A stretch of 64,000 bases of DNA. Source: Rhododendron vialii (taxonomy: Eukaryota > Streptophyta > Magnoliopsida > Ericales > Ericaceae). Where the stretch lies: NCBI RefSeq assembly GCF_030253575.1, contig NC_080568.1, forward strand, positions 32,639,001 through 32,703,000, given 5' to 3'. The notes beneath the pieces are model-generated. The model did no database searches, was not told the origin of the DNA, and was given only the letters and a program-made list of their open reading frames with translations. Made by a program: the position numbers and the translations under genes. Shown in pieces: positions 62,853 through 64,000 of this stretch; position 1 is the first letter of the stretch, and the number at the start of each line of letters is the position of its first letter.

Positions 62853-64000
62853 CCAGTTGACACCCATTGTCTTCGCAAATGCATTATAAATAGACAAAAT
62901 GACCCTTGAGATATACAACACCCATGCTATGCAGAATTACACACCCACCTGCAGATATAAACCCAATCCAAAATGCCCCATGACGTGATATTCAGAGTCC
63001 AAAGCAGCATCCCTTGACAGTAAGTTAGTAACACTTATTGACAGCAAAACTCCTAGATAGTGATGCTCCATTTCACCAAGGAATCCTTGAGCAAATATTG
63101 TGTACCCCAAATACTCCTTGACTCATACACCCTCATTTCACTTACCAAAGACTTGACACATAACTCAGTGATCAAAAGACAATACCCATGCTGGCACACC
63201 ATGCAGAACTTGCACTGCCTCGATTTAACCCCAATAAAACTCAGACCCGTTACTCAAAACACCCCCCTTTCGATCAGAATCCCCGCTTTGAACCCACACC
63301 CCATGTCAAATTCAATGACCCCATAACACCCCTTTGGAGCAGGATACCAACATTGAAGCTACACCCTATGACATATGATCCCATGACATATCCCTCTCAT
63401 GTAAGATTCACCCACATGACACAAACATAATGAAACAAACTTCACCGACAGATAACTCCCATGACACATTCAGACACACCCAACAGTGAAACCAATCCCC
63501 ATGACATATTGATACATCTTACCTTCAGGAAATTTTTTGGACAAACTCAGGATTAGAGGTGAACAAGCCAAGCAAGAGGTTGATCAAGTTTTGTTTGAAA
63601 GCTTAACAAGCTTCAAAAATATGTTCAAGCATAGCATGTTTATGAGACGAGCTAATCTTAAATGAGTTTTAATCGAGCCGAACATTAGCCGATCACGAGT
63701 AGTTTGAATTTTTCATATGTCTCGAGTAGTATGTATTTTACATATCTCATAAGCTATACGAGCCGAGTAGTAGCTTAATTGAGCTTGGTTTGAACCTCTC
63801 ACGAACTTCAAAGAGGGAAGGCTTTACTCTCTCTCTTTTCTTCTGTATTTTTTTTGTTCATGTTAATTATGTATGTAGAAGGAAAGCCGGAAGTTCACAC
63901 AAAAAACATATCTTCAGGGGTTGTGTAAGTCCAAACTAAAAGCAAACAATTTCGTTCTAAGAACCTAATAAATCTCCAGCAAAACCAGTGCTCTGCCACA
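62853..64000. repeat. Second copy of the ~1.1 kb B-A repeat (cut by window end)
   Basis: Colinear with 54345-55515 at an offset of about 8.5 kb with small indels. Shared landmarks are 'ccaaaatgccccatgacgtg', 'cccatgacacattcagacac' and 'ttttggacaaactcaggatt'. The copy continues past the window edge. Confidence 0.88.

Overview
The window is nuclear DNA of a flowering plant, most likely a eudicot. The genes have many short introns with GT/AG borders, intergenic DNA is AT-rich, (GA)n/(CT)n microsatellites are frequent, and plant-type LINE, TRIM, hAT, MULE, Stowaway and PIF/Harbinger remnants are scattered throughout. I cannot name the genus from sequence alone.

Layout. 1-10.6 kb: no gene; MITEs, a solo LTR with its target duplication, and microsatellites. 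10.6-16.2 kb (minus): KTN1, the katanin p60 microtubule-severing ATPase, 7 coding exons, 518 aa. 17.3-25.0 kb (minus): ISS1/VAS1, an aromatic/methionine aminotransferase, 9 coding exons, 393 aa. Its introns hold a 5'-truncated LINE, a TRIM element and a minisatellite that repeats the intron-1 splice donor. 29.0-32.7 kb (plus): GLYK, chloroplast D-glycerate 3-kinase, 12 coding exons, 457 aa. 33.2-35.5 kb (minus): a tandem pair of tiny cysteine-rich CYSTM-type genes, one intact (58 aa) and one with an in-frame stop. 36.6-38 kb: a polyadenylated retroelement split by a hAT element. 40.1-41.0 kb (plus): a CDI-like nucleotide-diphospho-sugar transferase gene, 284 aa, with a 5'UTR intron. 43-45 kb (minus): an AUX/IAA repressor gene. 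45-64 kb: no intact gene recognised; LINE pieces, a hAT element with perfect target duplication, large direct repeats, AT-rich minisatellites and three decayed gene fragments (an E2 ubiquitin-conjugating enzyme, a C-terminal processing protease exon, and a peroxisomal-type enoyl-CoA hydratase).

Gene order. KTN1-ISS1-GLYK-AUX/IAA matches, from memory, the Arabidopsis block At1g80350-At1g80390 (KTN1, ISS1, CYCA2;4, GLYK, IAA15), with the cyclin gene missing here and the CYSTM pair and CDI gene in between. The genes do not form one pathway: cytoskeleton (KTN1), auxin/ethylene metabolism (ISS1), photorespiration (GLYK), auxin signalling (AUX/IAA) and small stress-type peptides (CYSTM). ISS1 and AUX/IAA both act in auxin biology, but the shared location is better explained by ancestral synteny than by functional clustering. 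No bacterial-type system, CRISPR array, rRNA or tRNA gene was seen.
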